43,112 bases of DNA. Source: Candidatus Peregrinibacteria bacterium GW2011_GWF2_38_29 (GTDB lineage: Bacteria; Patescibacteriota; Gracilibacteria; UBA1369; UBA12463). The notes under the pieces are model-generated. The model had not been told where the DNA came from, ran no database searches, and saw nothing but the letters and a program-made list of their open reading frames with translations. The number at the start of each line of letters is the position of its first letter. The first letter of the stretch is position 1. Below are positions 11,401 to 19,990 of the stretch, one piece after another. The translations under genes were made by a program, and so were the position numbers. Where the stretch lies: the NCBI GenBank assembly GCA_000992695.1, contig LBUS01000015.1, positions 1-43,112 on the forward strand, read 5' to 3'.

Positions 11401-12407
11401 TGATATAAGCTTACATTTGTATAAAAACGCATTCCATAAGGCTCAAGATTGACCTTAAATTTTGCACCGACTTTCTTTAAAGCATCTGCCAAAACATCTG
11501 CCGGAATTGAAGCTTCGTTATCACGCATTGGCTCCGGGAGTGCATATTCGCCAACATATTCTTGCTTGCGAATCATGCCCTTTAATTCCGTATAAATAGC
11601 AGGATGTCCACCTGACATCTCCTTATAAAGAGCGTCCATGCTGTCATATGCGGATGTGAGCTTTGTTGTTGTTTCTCCGAATTCTCCAACATAACCGCGG
11701 AGCGTTTCTTGATCTTTTGGAGTTCCAATTTTTGTGCTTAATCTTTGCGTGAGAGATTGATTAACGAGATGAAATTTTTCCTGAGCTCTCGCTACAGTTG
11801 CATCTGCGGAAAGTGGGCTTGCTTCATCGGCTTTGCCCATAATTTTCTTTTTTGATTTTTCGATTGCGTTGCTGAATGCTTGTCCGCTGATTTTGCCTTT
11901 TTCAAGCTGTGCAACAAGCTTCATAGCTTCTTCGTCTTTTTTATCAAGCCCGATTAAAGCAACTTCAAAAGCTGTTGAAGTAATATCTTTTGTAATATGT
12001 TTTTCCGCGAGAGTTTTGTGATTTTTATCTCCACTGATACATTTAATAAGCTTATTAAACATGTCGACAGATATATGCCCTTCCGTTAATTGAATGACGA
12101 GAGTTTTTTCCATCAATGTGCCGCTCTCGTATTTTGATTTTGCGGTTTCGCGAACAGAAGAAGGAAGCTCTTGTATTTTTGCACCCATGGAAGAATTCGT
12201 TTGCGCATCCAGCTCTCTTTGTCTCTTTTCAAGTTCTTGCGCAGGTGTGAGATTCTTTTCAACACCGTCCGTGTTTTGCGCACCGCCCGCACCCTTTGAA
12301 CTGTCGGCAAAATAAACCATGCGATTTTGCGCAAATGCGAACGCCTCATTAAGCGTTCCTGTGAGCGCCGTTCCCGTTAACAAATTGTGAGTGTTTCTTA
12401 ATTTCAT
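8496..12407 (-). CDS. Giant protein of unknown function (1303 aa), last gene of the VirB6-like operon
   Basis: I do not recognise a family. The first 30 residues (M-K-L-R-N-T-H-N-L-L) are only weakly signal-like. Residues 40-330 are charged and helical. The middle, about 330-560, alternates strands with short D/G/T turns and may hold several beta domains. Residues 640-760 are rich in E, K and A and probably form coiled coil. The C-terminal third is rich in Trp, Tyr and Gly and looks globular. It is the last and largest gene of a four-gene leftward operon with a VirB6/TrbL-like membrane protein 58 nt upstream. It may be a secreted substrate, a surface structure or a scaffold of that machine. 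A TTGACA box on the minus strand near 12458 lacks a well-spaced -10. It converges on atpG. Confidence 0.85.
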   Translation of the reverse strand: MKLRNTHNLLTGTALTGTLNEAFAFAQNRMVYFADSSKGAGGAQNTDGVEKNLTPAQELEKRQRELDAQTNSSMGAKIQELPSSVRETAKSKYESGTLMEKTLVIQLTEGHISVDMFNKLIKCISGDKNHKTLAEKHITKDITSTAFEVALIGLDKKDEEAMKLVAQLEKGKISGQAFSNAIEKSKKKIMGKADEASPLSADATVARAQEKFHLVNQSLTQRLSTKIGTPKDQETLRGYVGEFGETTTKLTSAYDSMDALYKEMSGGHPAIYTELKGMIRKQEYVGEYALPEPMRDNEASIPADVLADALKKVGAKFKVNLEPYGMRFYTNVSLYQSARIEVAKVEKKISFLLLPINKEVEARIMIEQRLEQAGKALGIQLKEGTKLRHLNVRPNEQGGNEYFWDSSEILSIGFEKPDQEVDPATLKILPEEGMMLVIVTGAGTFTESTLRKWMDSTRASQDLKTKPELEKAIGFEEFGGKLEAGTKLEFDRNKDIRTDGMLRIDTEEVTVQSVSNDKVVLDRPVTVLYQEEAQGRHIADLEKQDMQVPEKDMVQQEFTYGEFAKWMLQKDARKQMTIAEASVAIEAVQKQAGYAQTQPITEGAIFCDPTGKNIIKVESVDPAKNTIVVNDNGTRYTTTPAAYYETAKKRNLMKGDPETFAKEAMKSIDPNDPEVKAEMEKIARAQEEQTKKALEVKPEHAEAAEEAKKEPETLKADPCTLPPMSKIKKYWDNTTFLCLEDTGHLVKSIYEWWTRKWKRNMEYDAGKVGEGLPLVSAEMARMREHAEHEEVEKYKSGLEHLGIYEIREIMWHATYVDQLKACMLILVSKGQARWDDIDLWKAINRFTKPEKRIPIPDDGDPQSIVKIDPTTGAPRTGQDLIEGAVDAMWGEGIFGKWFNENNSAYTNGCNAYKVKGDLLENDPKGIGGLRAEMQKLLRNFKNGGWVNPQQYEGLFQFSIEKGKLTAEDKLYFLVQGVATNLMGMDRIGFADGNLLNHMPWLDYFTQGKEDWKFGKPHTYPDGVEKYGPPYPPPDKRADVSRPFKWKDIRFLAQYLDNDPGKKDCQYGPRTKEVLWKHILQDYDSRIRIDKALQQSERLDHDDIHFIVPFCSEAVVERLCGTGGTTREHFSLPGYLNAFPGYNHRLMNALTLEDPNKSVQEITEGLVGFTRYDAILDNRYKKDQAGLMRIDKVRFNVAPVVDLNITRAHREQLQRIIMDVGKAYGKDFSILFKDLPPLKGASDVVKAEQEKVEVSLANFKEDLETLIAKDNGAKLLQVVSGYKMLGQGGDRRDEAFLKKNCYWR

Positions 12408-12465
12408 GAGGGTTTTTATTGTTCTATAATGATTGTCTGCTAGTTTTTATAGTTTTGTCAAGTGA

Positions 12466-14853
12466 TTATGGTGTCGTGGTGCCTGTGGCCGGTGGAGTTG
12501 GCGGTGGCGTGCCTGCAGCTGGAGTAGGAGTTGGCGCTGGTGCCGGCGTTGGTGCTGGGGTTGTGCCTGCAGCTGGAGCTGCGGTTGTTCCGGCGGCTGG
12601 AGTATTAACGCTGTCAACGATTGCAATAACTCTAGTTCTCTTTGCTGCACCTAAATCTTTAACATTTTCTTCTATGTATTTCTTTTGGTCTTCTGCGCTG
12701 ACTTTCTTAGCCTTCATATCTTCAATGATTACCTTTAAATCTGTTTCAAATTTTGTGTCGTCTTTTTCACTACCAAGCTTACTTAAGTCTGTTTTCCATT
12801 TACCATTTGCGTCTAATGCTGCGGCTGCTGAAGGTGTTGCAGCTGGCTCTGCGCCTGTAGTTGCACCTGCTGCAGCAACCGGCTGATTTAAATTCTTAAA
12901 GGCCGCTTTACCTGGGGCGCTATCTTTAAATTCCTTAACCGCATTAAACATATCTTTTTGTAGTTCTTTTATACGAGTAGGGTCTTTTTCTTCTTTTAAT
13001 TGTGTTGATAGTCTTAACATTTTTTCATAAGCATCTTGCGCTTCTCTGTTGGTATGCCCTGTTCCATTTGCGCTTGTCTTTTTAATGCCACTCTCAATGC
13101 CTTTTGCAACCTCCGGTGTAATAGCTTCCGGATTTGACAATCTAACCACTAAATTATCCAGACCTGCGGTAGTATCTCCTTGCTTTATATTACTCAATTC
13201 GCTTACCATTGATGCTTGACTCATAGAACCTGACCCTCTTTCAAAACCCATGCGCTGTGCAAGATTTGACGCCTTTTCTTCAGATGCCAATTCTGGTGCT
13301 CTGACTGCTTTATCAAACGTCTTAAGCAATGTGCCCATAGATTCCTTGCCCTCGTGAGATCCACCCGGAACAGGGATGATGCTTGGGTACATGACTGCGG
13401 CTTTGCCGAGCCATGAACCGGCTGATGAAACACCTTTCATAATTGTATCTGTAGCGCCTTTTGCGACTGTTTTGTCGGTCGCGGCCTTAATGCCTGCCCA
13501 TATAAATCCAACCGTACCAATTGCGATCATAATTTCTTGGAAATTGGCAAGACCGGAAATATTTGTATTCCATGTAAGTGTATCTTGAAGCAAAGTTTGA
13601 AATTGAACTCCTTCTCCAACTTGGCCTGTCGCTCCCAAACTTGTCATCATAATATATCCAATTGAAAGCACAAATCCGATAACCATTGGCGCTGTTGTAA
13701 TCGAAATTGCTTTTGTGACAACTTCTTTCATGTTACCGCCCGCTTTTTCCGTGATTTCCGGCACAACATAAACAACGACCAATAAAGGAGAAAGCACGAT
13801 TGCAAGCCATACCGTTATAGCGCGCATTAAAAGTACTATAAATAAAATCACGAACGCCATTCCATATATAAAGAACATGACGATTGAGAACAGCATGTTT
13901 ATCGTAAGGCTTGAAAGCGTAAGATTAGAGCCCATAACTGCGTTTTGCAAATCCTGCATGTGCATAAATTCCACGGCCATAATAATTGTCGCGCTATGTG
14001 GCGCCCAATCACTTATAAACCCTTGAAGAGTCGGACTTGCGATGAGCTTATTTGGATCTTTTGGATCTTTAACACAGAATGCTTTTTGAGCTGATTTTGA
14101 TATTTCTTCTGCCGCTTTGTTGGCTTTACCGCTAAGTGTTTCACTCTCCATTTTCCCGGCTGAACTAATTGCGGTGCATAAAGAATTCTGCACATCATCT
14201 GAGATTTTTAAGACCCCTGTATCGTCCTGCATTGATATACCTATTGCCCTTGGCAAGCCAAACATTGCCGTTGTTCCAACTGAAATCGCATCAAGAGCAA
14301 CTGTTGAAATCATGTAAGAAAAATTCACCAAAATAAGTCCCATGATAATTTTTGGGAGCATTTGCTTTAATTGAAGTTTTTCCGAAGCAAAACCGGAAAT
14401 GTTATATATTGCCGTACCAACAAGCATCAAAACAAAGAGCAAGTTGGCAATATTTCTGATTTGAATCCACACCTCATGCAAACGTTCACCCATTGCGCCG
14501 CCAAAAATAATATCGTTTTCCATAAGCGCTCCGCATAAGAACAGGATCGGCCAAAGAAGTCTTGCAAGAAGTTGAAGGATGATTGAAAGAATCTTCATTA
14601 TATCCAGAAGGAGTTTTACAGTTTCATCGACTTCGACGATTTGTGGCATAGCGGGCTTTGGCGTTTCCGGCGGCGTTACAACTGGCGCTGCAACCGGATC
14701 CACCGCAATCAACCTCGAAACCTCGCTCTTCACTAAATTCGCAGAAGAATAAGCAAGAACATTCGCGGCTGTTGGGATAATAAAAACGCAGAACAAAAGT
14801 GACGCAATAATGAGTCCGATTTTGAGCCTGTTTTTATTAAAAAGTTTTAACAT
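12466..14853 (-). CDS. VirB6/TrbL-like polytopic membrane protein with Pro/Ala/Thr-rich tail
   Basis: A 795-aa protein. An N-terminal signal-like helix (residues 12-34) is followed by a short Pro-rich segment. Membrane helices follow near 83-110, 130-150, 160-185, 325-370 (two), 385-405 and 440-462, with a periplasmic insert at about 195-310 holding two or three cysteines. This layout resembles VirB6/TrbL channel proteins of type IV secretion systems, though no motif settles it. Residues 470-700 are hydrophilic and cytoplasmic-like. The last 50 residues are almost only P, A, T and G, encoded by a GC-rich repetitive stretch (12470-12610). It lies 15 nt downstream of the 505-aa gene in one operon. 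No VirB4, VirD4 or relaxase is in the window. Confidence 0.75.
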   Translation of the reverse strand: MLKLFNKNRLKIGLIIASLLFCVFIIPTAANVLAYSSANLVKSEVSRLIAVDPVAAPVVTPPETPKPAMPQIVEVDETVKLLLDIMKILSIILQLLARLLWPILFLCGALMENDIIFGGAMGERLHEVWIQIRNIANLLFVLMLVGTAIYNISGFASEKLQLKQMLPKIIMGLILVNFSYMISTVALDAISVGTTAMFGLPRAIGISMQDDTGVLKISDDVQNSLCTAISSAGKMESETLSGKANKAAEEISKSAQKAFCVKDPKDPNKLIASPTLQGFISDWAPHSATIIMAVEFMHMQDLQNAVMGSNLTLSSLTINMLFSIVMFFIYGMAFVILFIVLLMRAITVWLAIVLSPLLVVVYVVPEITEKAGGNMKEVVTKAISITTAPMVIGFVLSIGYIMMTSLGATGQVGEGVQFQTLLQDTLTWNTNISGLANFQEIMIAIGTVGFIWAGIKAATDKTVAKGATDTIMKGVSSAGSWLGKAAVMYPSIIPVPGGSHEGKESMGTLLKTFDKAVRAPELASEEKASNLAQRMGFERGSGSMSQASMVSELSNIKQGDTTAGLDNLVVRLSNPEAITPEVAKGIESGIKKTSANGTGHTNREAQDAYEKMLRLSTQLKEEKDPTRIKELQKDMFNAVKEFKDSAPGKAAFKNLNQPVAAAGATTGAEPAATPSAAAALDANGKWKTDLSKLGSEKDDTKFETDLKVIIEDMKAKKVSAEDQKKYIEENVKDLGAAKRTRVIAIVDSVNTPAAGTTAAPAAGTTPAPTPAPAPTPTPAAGTPPPTPPATGTTTP

Positions 14854-14868
14854 AATGCGCGCGTGGTG

Positions 14869-16386
14869 TTACGCTACCCCGTATTCTTTTGTATATTTTT
14901 CGTATAATTTGCTAAATCTTATTTGTGTTGACGCAGGCCTTCCCGCATCGTATTTCCATCCCATCAAACTTGCATATTTCACAACTTCATTTACTGCGTT
15001 CATTGATGCCGGATTATTTAAATTCGCGATATCTCTATTACGCTCGGCCGCTTCCGGACCTCGAACTTCACTGCTTGCTTGCAATAAATCCGCGTATTCG
15101 ATTTTCACTTCCGGCTGTGCCTTTTTTGCGCCTGCTGTAGACACGCCTTGCGCCTCTCTTGCCGCCAATTTTTCCCCTAAAGCTTTCATTGCAACGTGAA
15201 ATCCATTATTTTTTGCTAAAAATTTTGCGGCTTTATTATCCGAATTTAATGCCTCTTTCATTTTTCCTTCACCTTGCGCAAGCGCCGCATCTGTTTTTTC
15301 TTTTGCTGAAGGGTCTGTTAATGTTTCTTCAAGCGGAATCTTTCCTGTCATTTGATACCATCCTGCCCCGATTGCGCCTGTTGCAAGCGCTGTATATGGA
15401 TTAACCGCATCCGCATAATTCCCTTCTTTAAGTGTTACCGCGATGTTCAAAATCCATGTTAATGCTCCCCAAAGAACTCCTACCGCACCAAGTGCGTTCC
15501 CTGCTGTAAGCATCGTAAGCGCTGGATTTGTATCATCTCCGTTATTTTTTATGTGCTCTTGAATTTCTGCCATTTTTTTCTGAAATCTCGTAGCAACTTC
15601 TGCCATTTTTGACGTATTCAATCCGGTTGCAGCTGAAATGCCTTTTGCTATCGCATGTTTTTTTAATTCTTCGACTTGCGCAACTCCAAGTGCTCCGCTG
15701 TTTCCCATTGCAGTAAGCCACTGTACAACTTTTCCACTTTTGCCTGTGGATTTATCAATAAGAAGTTTTGCGGCTATCATTTTATTCGCAGGATTTAAAA
15801 CTCCAAAAAGCGCACCTATCGCCGTTTGTCTGAATTTTTCGTAATTGCTGAGCGATGTTGAGTCCTGATCAAGCATTCTTACCATCAAGTCGCTGACCTG
15901 CCTGATATCGCCATCTGATGCATTTTCATTCCTTGAAACTCTCAAAAATAATGCTTTTTCCGCAGGTGTTATTCCGCTATTGTTAAGCTTATCCATGCCG
16001 TCTAGCAATGCAAAAAAGTCCTGCCTTTCTTTGTCGTTCAAAACCCAGTCTCCTTTTTTCTCCTCATCCGTTGCTTGCTCTCTTTTCGCGGCTCTAACCA
16101 TAAGCGCCTCCATTGCATCAAGATATTCCTTGGCGTCTTTTTCCAAATCTTCTTTAAGGCTCGCCAAACTACTTCTTGTTACTCTTTCCGAGGATTTCTC
16201 CTTGAGCTTTTGAATTCTTTTTTCAAGACGGCTTTTTGCCTCGTCCTTGGCTTCTTTTCCCTTGCCAACATCCTTTTCACTCACGCGCAATTTGTCGATC
16301 CTTCCTCTTCCATCATCAAGAACTCTCTTTGCGTGTTCTTCAAAGTTTTGTTGTTCCGGTGATAATTCTAGTGCTCCTGCTGCCAT
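14869..16386 (-). CDS. Unknown 505-aa protein with a central membrane segment
   Basis: No recognised family. Residues 1-120 are very rich in K, E and R and predicted coiled coil. Residues 120-290 are helical and mixed. A hydrophobic stretch at about 295-325 (G-A-V-G-V-L-W-G-A-L-T-W-I-L-N) and a second weaker one near 335-355 could be membrane helices or a hairpin. The C-terminal 150 residues are soluble. It is the second gene of the leftward operon, 10 nt after the two-TM protein gene and 15 nt before the VirB6-like gene, so it is probably part of the same complex. Confidence 0.8.
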   Translation of the reverse strand: MAAGALELSPEQQNFEEHAKRVLDDGRGRIDKLRVSEKDVGKGKEAKDEAKSRLEKRIQKLKEKSSERVTRSSLASLKEDLEKDAKEYLDAMEALMVRAAKREQATDEEKKGDWVLNDKERQDFFALLDGMDKLNNSGITPAEKALFLRVSRNENASDGDIRQVSDLMVRMLDQDSTSLSNYEKFRQTAIGALFGVLNPANKMIAAKLLIDKSTGKSGKVVQWLTAMGNSGALGVAQVEELKKHAIAKGISAATGLNTSKMAEVATRFQKKMAEIQEHIKNNGDDTNPALTMLTAGNALGAVGVLWGALTWILNIAVTLKEGNYADAVNPYTALATGAIGAGWYQMTGKIPLEETLTDPSAKEKTDAALAQGEGKMKEALNSDNKAAKFLAKNNGFHVAMKALGEKLAAREAQGVSTAGAKKAQPEVKIEYADLLQASSEVRGPEAAERNRDIANLNNPASMNAVNEVVKYASLMGWKYDAGRPASTQIRFSKLYEKYTKEYGVA

Positions 16387-16396
16387 TTTTTAATAT

Positions 16397-16960
16397 TTAA
16401 ATTCTAAATATTTTCACGAGTGTGTCTGCAACGCCTTCATTTTTTTCTATTTCCTGAACTTTTTCTTTCAAATAATGTCTGATTGGTTCTGGATTTGAAT
16501 TGCCCAAAAAAAGCGTTACATCAGGCATAAAATGTCTTTTTAATCTTATATTTATTTTGTGATCATGCGGCCTGTTTATAATCCAAAAACATGAAATTTG
16601 ATTGTAGTTATATTCATGCGCGCCAATCTTTACGCCTGTTTTTGTGATTTTTACATTCAGCATTTTTGGCTTCTGTTTGAACAAAAACCAGTAATACATG
16701 GAAAATGAAACTGCGAGAGCAAGTCCAAAAGACCATGCTCGATCATAGATTGCGTATGTTATTAAAAGCGCGACCAGTAAGCCAATCGTGACATACCAGC
16801 CCGGGCCTTTTTCATATGTTTGATGTTCCGGCGATTCGAATGAAAATACCGGCGTTGCGCTGTGCGCCGTACTATGTTTTGAGCCATTCATCACGGAATC
16901 AGCCGTATGATCAGCCGCGCGATGAGCCCCATGTTCAACAGGAATTCTCTTGGTTTTCAT
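16397..16960 (-). CDS. Two-TM protein with a C-terminal PH-like domain, first gene of the operon
   Basis: A 187-aa protein. The N-terminal 50 residues are His-rich and polar. Two closely spaced membrane helices follow (about 55-75 and 77-93), then a cytoplasmic beta-rich domain of about 90 residues with I-T-K-T-G-V-K-I-G and a C-terminal amphipathic helix. This resembles small bacterial PH-like or PrgI-like membrane proteins found beside conjugation-type genes, but I see no diagnostic motif. It starts the leftward operon, with a promoter at 16985-17013. Confidence 0.75.
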   Translation of the reverse strand: MKTKRIPVEHGAHRAADHTADSVMNGSKHSTAHSATPVFSFESPEHQTYEKGPGWYVTIGLLVALLITYAIYDRAWSFGLALAVSFSMYYWFLFKQKPKMLNVKITKTGVKIGAHEYNYNQISCFWIINRPHDHKINIRLKRHFMPDVTLFLGNSNPEPIRHYLKEKVQEIEKNEGVADTLVKIFRI

Positions 16961-16984
16961 TTTTGTTTTTATATTTATCTAGAT

Positions 16985-17013
16985 ATTTTAGCACAAAATG
17001 CAAAAATTTGCAA
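16985..17013 (-). promoter_or_regulatory. Promoter of the VirB6-like operon
   Basis: On the minus strand: -35 TTGCAA (17008-17013), 17-nt spacer, -10 TAAAAT (16985-16990) inside TGCTAAAATATC. The leader to the start codon at 16960 is about 20 nt and A-rich with no Shine-Dalgarno. Confidence 0.6.
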
Positions 17014-17048
17014 ACCTAAATCTGTGCCGCGCCCAACCCTGACCGACT

Positions 17049-17981
17049 TCAACTCGACGGCTTTCTATACTCCGCCACCCACTTATCCACTTTTTGCCAT
17101 TTTTCAGTGGTTTTGTTGGCTTCAAGTTTTATTTTCCAGCTTTCAGGTGATTGATTTTCGTTTTCAATTAGGCCTGCGTGAGCGAGGCGTTCGTGCGCTT
17201 TGCAAAGCGGAATAAGTGAGTCCGGGTCATGTGTTTTCGTAAGTGCGAATCTCCATGTGTGATGCAAATATTTATATTCTTTAGTGCATCCCGGGAATGC
17301 GCATGTGTTGTTTGTTTTAACAAGAACGTAGTTCTTAATTTTTGCAGGTACATATCTTTTTGCATTTTCTTGAGGAATTGGTTTGTTTTCTTCAAGTTTT
17401 TGTTCATATAGATTTATGAATTTTTCCATGAGGTCATCCCAGCTACCTTGGCCTTTGAGTTTTTGAAGTTTTTCTGCAGTTTTTGGCTTAACTTGAATAT
17501 TTAAATCAGAGAATAAAATTTGATTTTGATAATAATTTTTTGCCCCGGGGCAAGATTTTTTAAATTCTTTAGCATAAGCTTCTAGCGTATGTTTGCTCAT
17601 TTCCCTGGCTTTTTCGGCCCAGAATTTGTCAGTTTCAGGAGTTGCAAGGTTTGCGATTGGACGAATGGCTCCTATTCCTTTTTCTTCAATAACCTTCTTT
17701 AATTCTGGCTTGTCTTCAACCTTTCTTCCAACCCAAAGAGCCGCATTTACTGCATTTGTGCTCATTCCGGCCAGAATTCGTGCGTATTCATAGATGCTTT
17801 TAAATCCCTTTTTCTCCCAAATCCGCAAACGATTTATTTCAGGCAGAAGGAGTGCGCATTTTCGAGTCCATTCTTTTGCATTTTTGCCATAAAAAGAGAA
17901 GCGCTCGTGGAGATTTTTTTCAAGAATTTGGTCGGGATTTTGAACTTGATTTTTCGTTGCGTTTTGCACTACATTTGTCAT
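17049..17981 (-). CDS. HNH-family endonuclease-like protein
   Basis: A 310-aa protein with a helical N-terminal half (residues 1-180) containing a conserved-looking Y-E-Y-A-R-I-L-A-G-M segment, and a C-terminal HNH module. The module has Cys pairs in N-T-C-A-F-P-G-C, then Y-L-H-H-T-W-R, then S-L-I-P-L-C-K-A-H-E-R-L-A-H, giving the paired-Cys zinc ribs plus His residues of a beta-beta-alpha-metal nuclease. It resembles stand-alone HNH proteins of mobile or defence context, and its N-terminal half could bind DNA. It is a monocistronic leftward gene, 89 nt from the divergent-looking start of the two-TM operon. It could be a homing or restriction-type nuclease; no methylase is nearby. Confidence 0.75.
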   Translation of the reverse strand: MTNVVQNATKNQVQNPDQILEKNLHERFSFYGKNAKEWTRKCALLLPEINRLRIWEKKGFKSIYEYARILAGMSTNAVNAALWVGRKVEDKPELKKVIEEKGIGAIRPIANLATPETDKFWAEKAREMSKHTLEAYAKEFKKSCPGAKNYYQNQILFSDLNIQVKPKTAEKLQKLKGQGSWDDLMEKFINLYEQKLEENKPIPQENAKRYVPAKIKNYVLVKTNNTCAFPGCTKEYKYLHHTWRFALTKTHDPDSLIPLCKAHERLAHAGLIENENQSPESWKIKLEANKTTEKWQKVDKWVAEYRKPSS

Positions 17982-18073
17982 ATTTTTTAGATTATGTTGT
18001 TACTGATATTTTAGCTCAAATAAGCCAAAAAATCCAGCCCTACCAAGAATTTTCTGTTGCGAAAAATAGAGGG

Positions 18074-18085
18074 GAGTATATACTC
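18074..18085. promoter_or_regulatory. 12-bp palindrome GAGTATATACTC
   Basis: Self-complementary dodecamer lying between the HNH gene and yidD, about 95 nt upstream of the HNH start codon. The palindrome can be extended with imperfect GG/CC flanks. It could be an operator. Confidence 0.35.
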
Positions 18086-18163
18086 ACCTTTTGCCGCTAA
18101 AAACGCAGCGAAAAAGTACTACAAAAAATGTCGCAAAAAATGCACCCGGAAATGCATGCAAAC

Positions 18164-18535
18164 CTACGGCTCATCCGCTCCTCCATGACTCCACGGATTG
18201 CACCTTAAAATGCGCCACGCACCCTTCAAAATCCCTCTCACGACCCCGTATTTCACAATTGCCCGATACGTATATTCCGAACATGTCGGCTCATATTTGC
18301 AAAACCCAAAATTCCGCAAAAACCCCTTAAAAACGCCATGATCCGGCGAAATCGTCTTCTGATAAACGCGTATTAAAAAAAGCGCCGTATATTTAAAAGG
18401 CGCAGAAACTAGCGTGGAAATCGAGCGGACAGGGGTAATCAGGAGCGCAAAAGCACGTTTAATAATACGCATAATAAAGCCCGATATTACACGCACCGCT
18501 CTACCAGAATAATGAAGGAAGTTTTTTAACACCAT
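18164..18535 (-). CDS. yidD: YidD membrane protein insertion efficiency factor
   Basis: The diagnostic YidD core is present: Y-Q-K-T-I-S-P-D, then C-K-Y-E-P-T-C-S-E-Y, and near the end L-R-C-N-P-W-S-H-G-G. YidD is a small amphipathic inner-membrane-associated protein that helps YidC insert membrane proteins. The protein is 123 aa, longer than the usual 70-85 aa, owing to an N-terminal extension. An internal Met (M-R-I-I-K, 18472) could be the true start. With the start given, the gene overlaps the 3' end of the M23 gene by 35 nt, and the two are probably co-transcribed. No rpmH, rnpA or yidC is nearby, unlike the classical arrangement. Confidence 0.88.
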   Translation of the reverse strand: MVLKNFLHYSGRAVRVISGFIMRIIKRAFALLITPVRSISTLVSAPFKYTALFLIRVYQKTISPDHGVFKGFLRNFGFCKYEPTCSEYTYRAIVKYGVVRGILKGAWRILRCNPWSHGGADEP

Positions 18536-19457
18536 TTTCTATGACTTCGAAGTGAAGATGAATTCCCGTGACTCCTCTTACGCGGCCGGTTCTACCCATT
18601 TTCCCAATAACCTGGCCTTGTTTGACGTGATCGCCGACATTAACGTCAAGATATTCCAAATGTCCATAAAGTGTTTTTACGCCATTCCCGTGATCAATTA
18701 TAACGTGATTTCCATAACCGCCCGCCCATGTGCCGGAAGAAGCCTTAATAACAGTACCGTCAGCCGCGGCCCAGATTGGAGGTTTGTTTGAGTTTGCGAT
18801 ATCAATTGCATGATGCGAACTCTTGTATCCCTGTGTTATCGAACCCATTGTAGGATAAATAAGAATCTTACCAACCGCAGGGCCTACATTATTATTTGCC
18901 AAAGGCGTACGAACACTCGTAGAACGACCTGCAATATTTCTTGGAGAAGCATTTACTATTGGCTTTGCGTTTGGAACATAGATCTTTTCGCCTATTTTAA
19001 TTGTCGTGACATTATTTTTGCTCAAAATGTCAGTAGCAGGAACTTTGTATGTTGTTGCGATTTTCGCTACTGTATCGCCTTTTTTGACCGTATATCCAAC
19101 GCCATCAAATGGAGGAATTAATAATTTTTCTCCACCTCTGATTCTTAAAGGATTGACATCATTTTCCCACAGAATTGTCTGGGATTTAAGGCCGTATAAA
19201 GCCGCTATTTCAGAAATTGTCTCGCCTGCACCAATTATGTGTATGATTTCTCCTTTTCTTGAAACTGAAGGAGCAATCGTCGAAGTCGTTTTTGTGAAAT
19301 ATCCATCTTGATCTGCAATAAATGTATCGCCATATTGGCTTGTGTCTGCGCTCATAGCCTCAATTCCGCTTGCTCCGGAAAAGCCTGTCATACACAAAAG
19401 CAAAGCGCCTATAATAAGAGTATTTCTGAACATCGCCTTCTTTGTGCCGATTGGCAT
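18501..19457 (-). CDS. LysM-M23 peptidoglycan endopeptidase
   Basis: A secreted or membrane-anchored cell-wall hydrolase (318 aa). A hydrophobic signal segment (about residues 10-30) is followed by two LysM peptidoglycan-binding modules (about 67-115 and 117-162; the second has Y-T-V-K-K-G-D-T-V) and a C-terminal M23 metalloprotease domain. Zinc ligands are His215 and Asp219 in H-H-A-I-D, and the H-x-H pair at 300-302 in H-L-H-F-E. M23 enzymes cut peptide cross-links. The frame stays open for about 70 codons upstream of the chosen ATG without an ATG, GTG or TTG I could find, so the N terminus is uncertain. It overlaps yidD. Confidence 0.88.
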   Translation of the reverse strand: MPIGTKKAMFRNTLIIGALLLCMTGFSGASGIEAMSADTSQYGDTFIADQDGYFTKTTSTIAPSVSRKGEIIHIIGAGETISEIAALYGLKSQTILWENDVNPLRIRGGEKLLIPPFDGVGYTVKKGDTVAKIATTYKVPATDILSKNNVTTIKIGEKIYVPNAKPIVNASPRNIAGRSTSVRTPLANNNVGPAVGKILIYPTMGSITQGYKSSHHAIDIANSNKPPIWAAADGTVIKASSGTWAGGYGNHVIIDHGNGVKTLYGHLEYLDVNVGDHVKQGQVIGKMGRTGRVRGVTGIHLHFEVIENGVKKLPSLFW

Positions 19458-19990
19458 GGAATCAACCGGGAAGCTATATTGGTTTAAAGGAAGGACGTCT
19501 GCTGCAAGGCGTTTTGACCTTAAAACAGAGGTAATTTCAGATATAAATAGCTTTGTGGAAGTTACTGCTTTTGATAAAAAATCTCGCTCTTCAAATATGC
19601 GTCTGTGTCGCGCAATTCGCGCTTTTTTATTTAGTAATGAATTGTAGGTTGCTGTCGTCGTATTGATATACTTTTGATTAGTTTATCTTCAACACTTCTA
19701 CTAGACTATCAAATTTTGGCTCCCTTGGCAAGAAAGAGCGAAAGATCATTAAGTGGTGGGGTAATAATAAGCAAGTGGATTTCGTTGACAGAAATATAAA
19801 ATTATGGTGCATGAATTTTTGAAGAAAAATGCGTTTTTTTGGCTTATTTGTGCGATTTTTTCTAAAGAGGCCTTCTCTTGGAAGCGGATGCGACATACAT
19901 GGCGTTTCAATTTGACATGTTTCCGGTGTTAGGTTCTTGCGTTTTACGTTTTTTTATGGTAAAATAGTTTAATATCAAAAATAAATACAA
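19458..19990. other. Intergenic region, 533 nt
   Basis: Between the divergent M23 gene and the SLT-SGNH gene. The left part (to about 19676) continues the M23 reading frame on the minus strand without a normal start codon. The right part holds the promoter at 19937-19965. I see no RNA gene; a 72-codon minus-strand frame at 19678-19896 does not look coding. Confidence 0.5.
19937..19965 (+). promoter_or_regulatory. Promoter of the SLT-SGNH gene
   Basis: -35 TTGCGT (19937-19942), 17-nt spacer, -10 TAAAAT (19960-19965). The predicted leader is about 20 nt, A-rich, with no Shine-Dalgarno. Confidence 0.6.

Noticed and set aside
12419-12886. Plus-strand frame of 155 codons rich in V, A and G
   Set aside because: It is the reverse of the P/A/T/G-rich tail of the VirB6-like protein.
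19678-19896. 72-codon minus-strand frame
   Set aside because: Composition is not protein-like, no promoter fits, and it lies in the spacer of two divergent genes.
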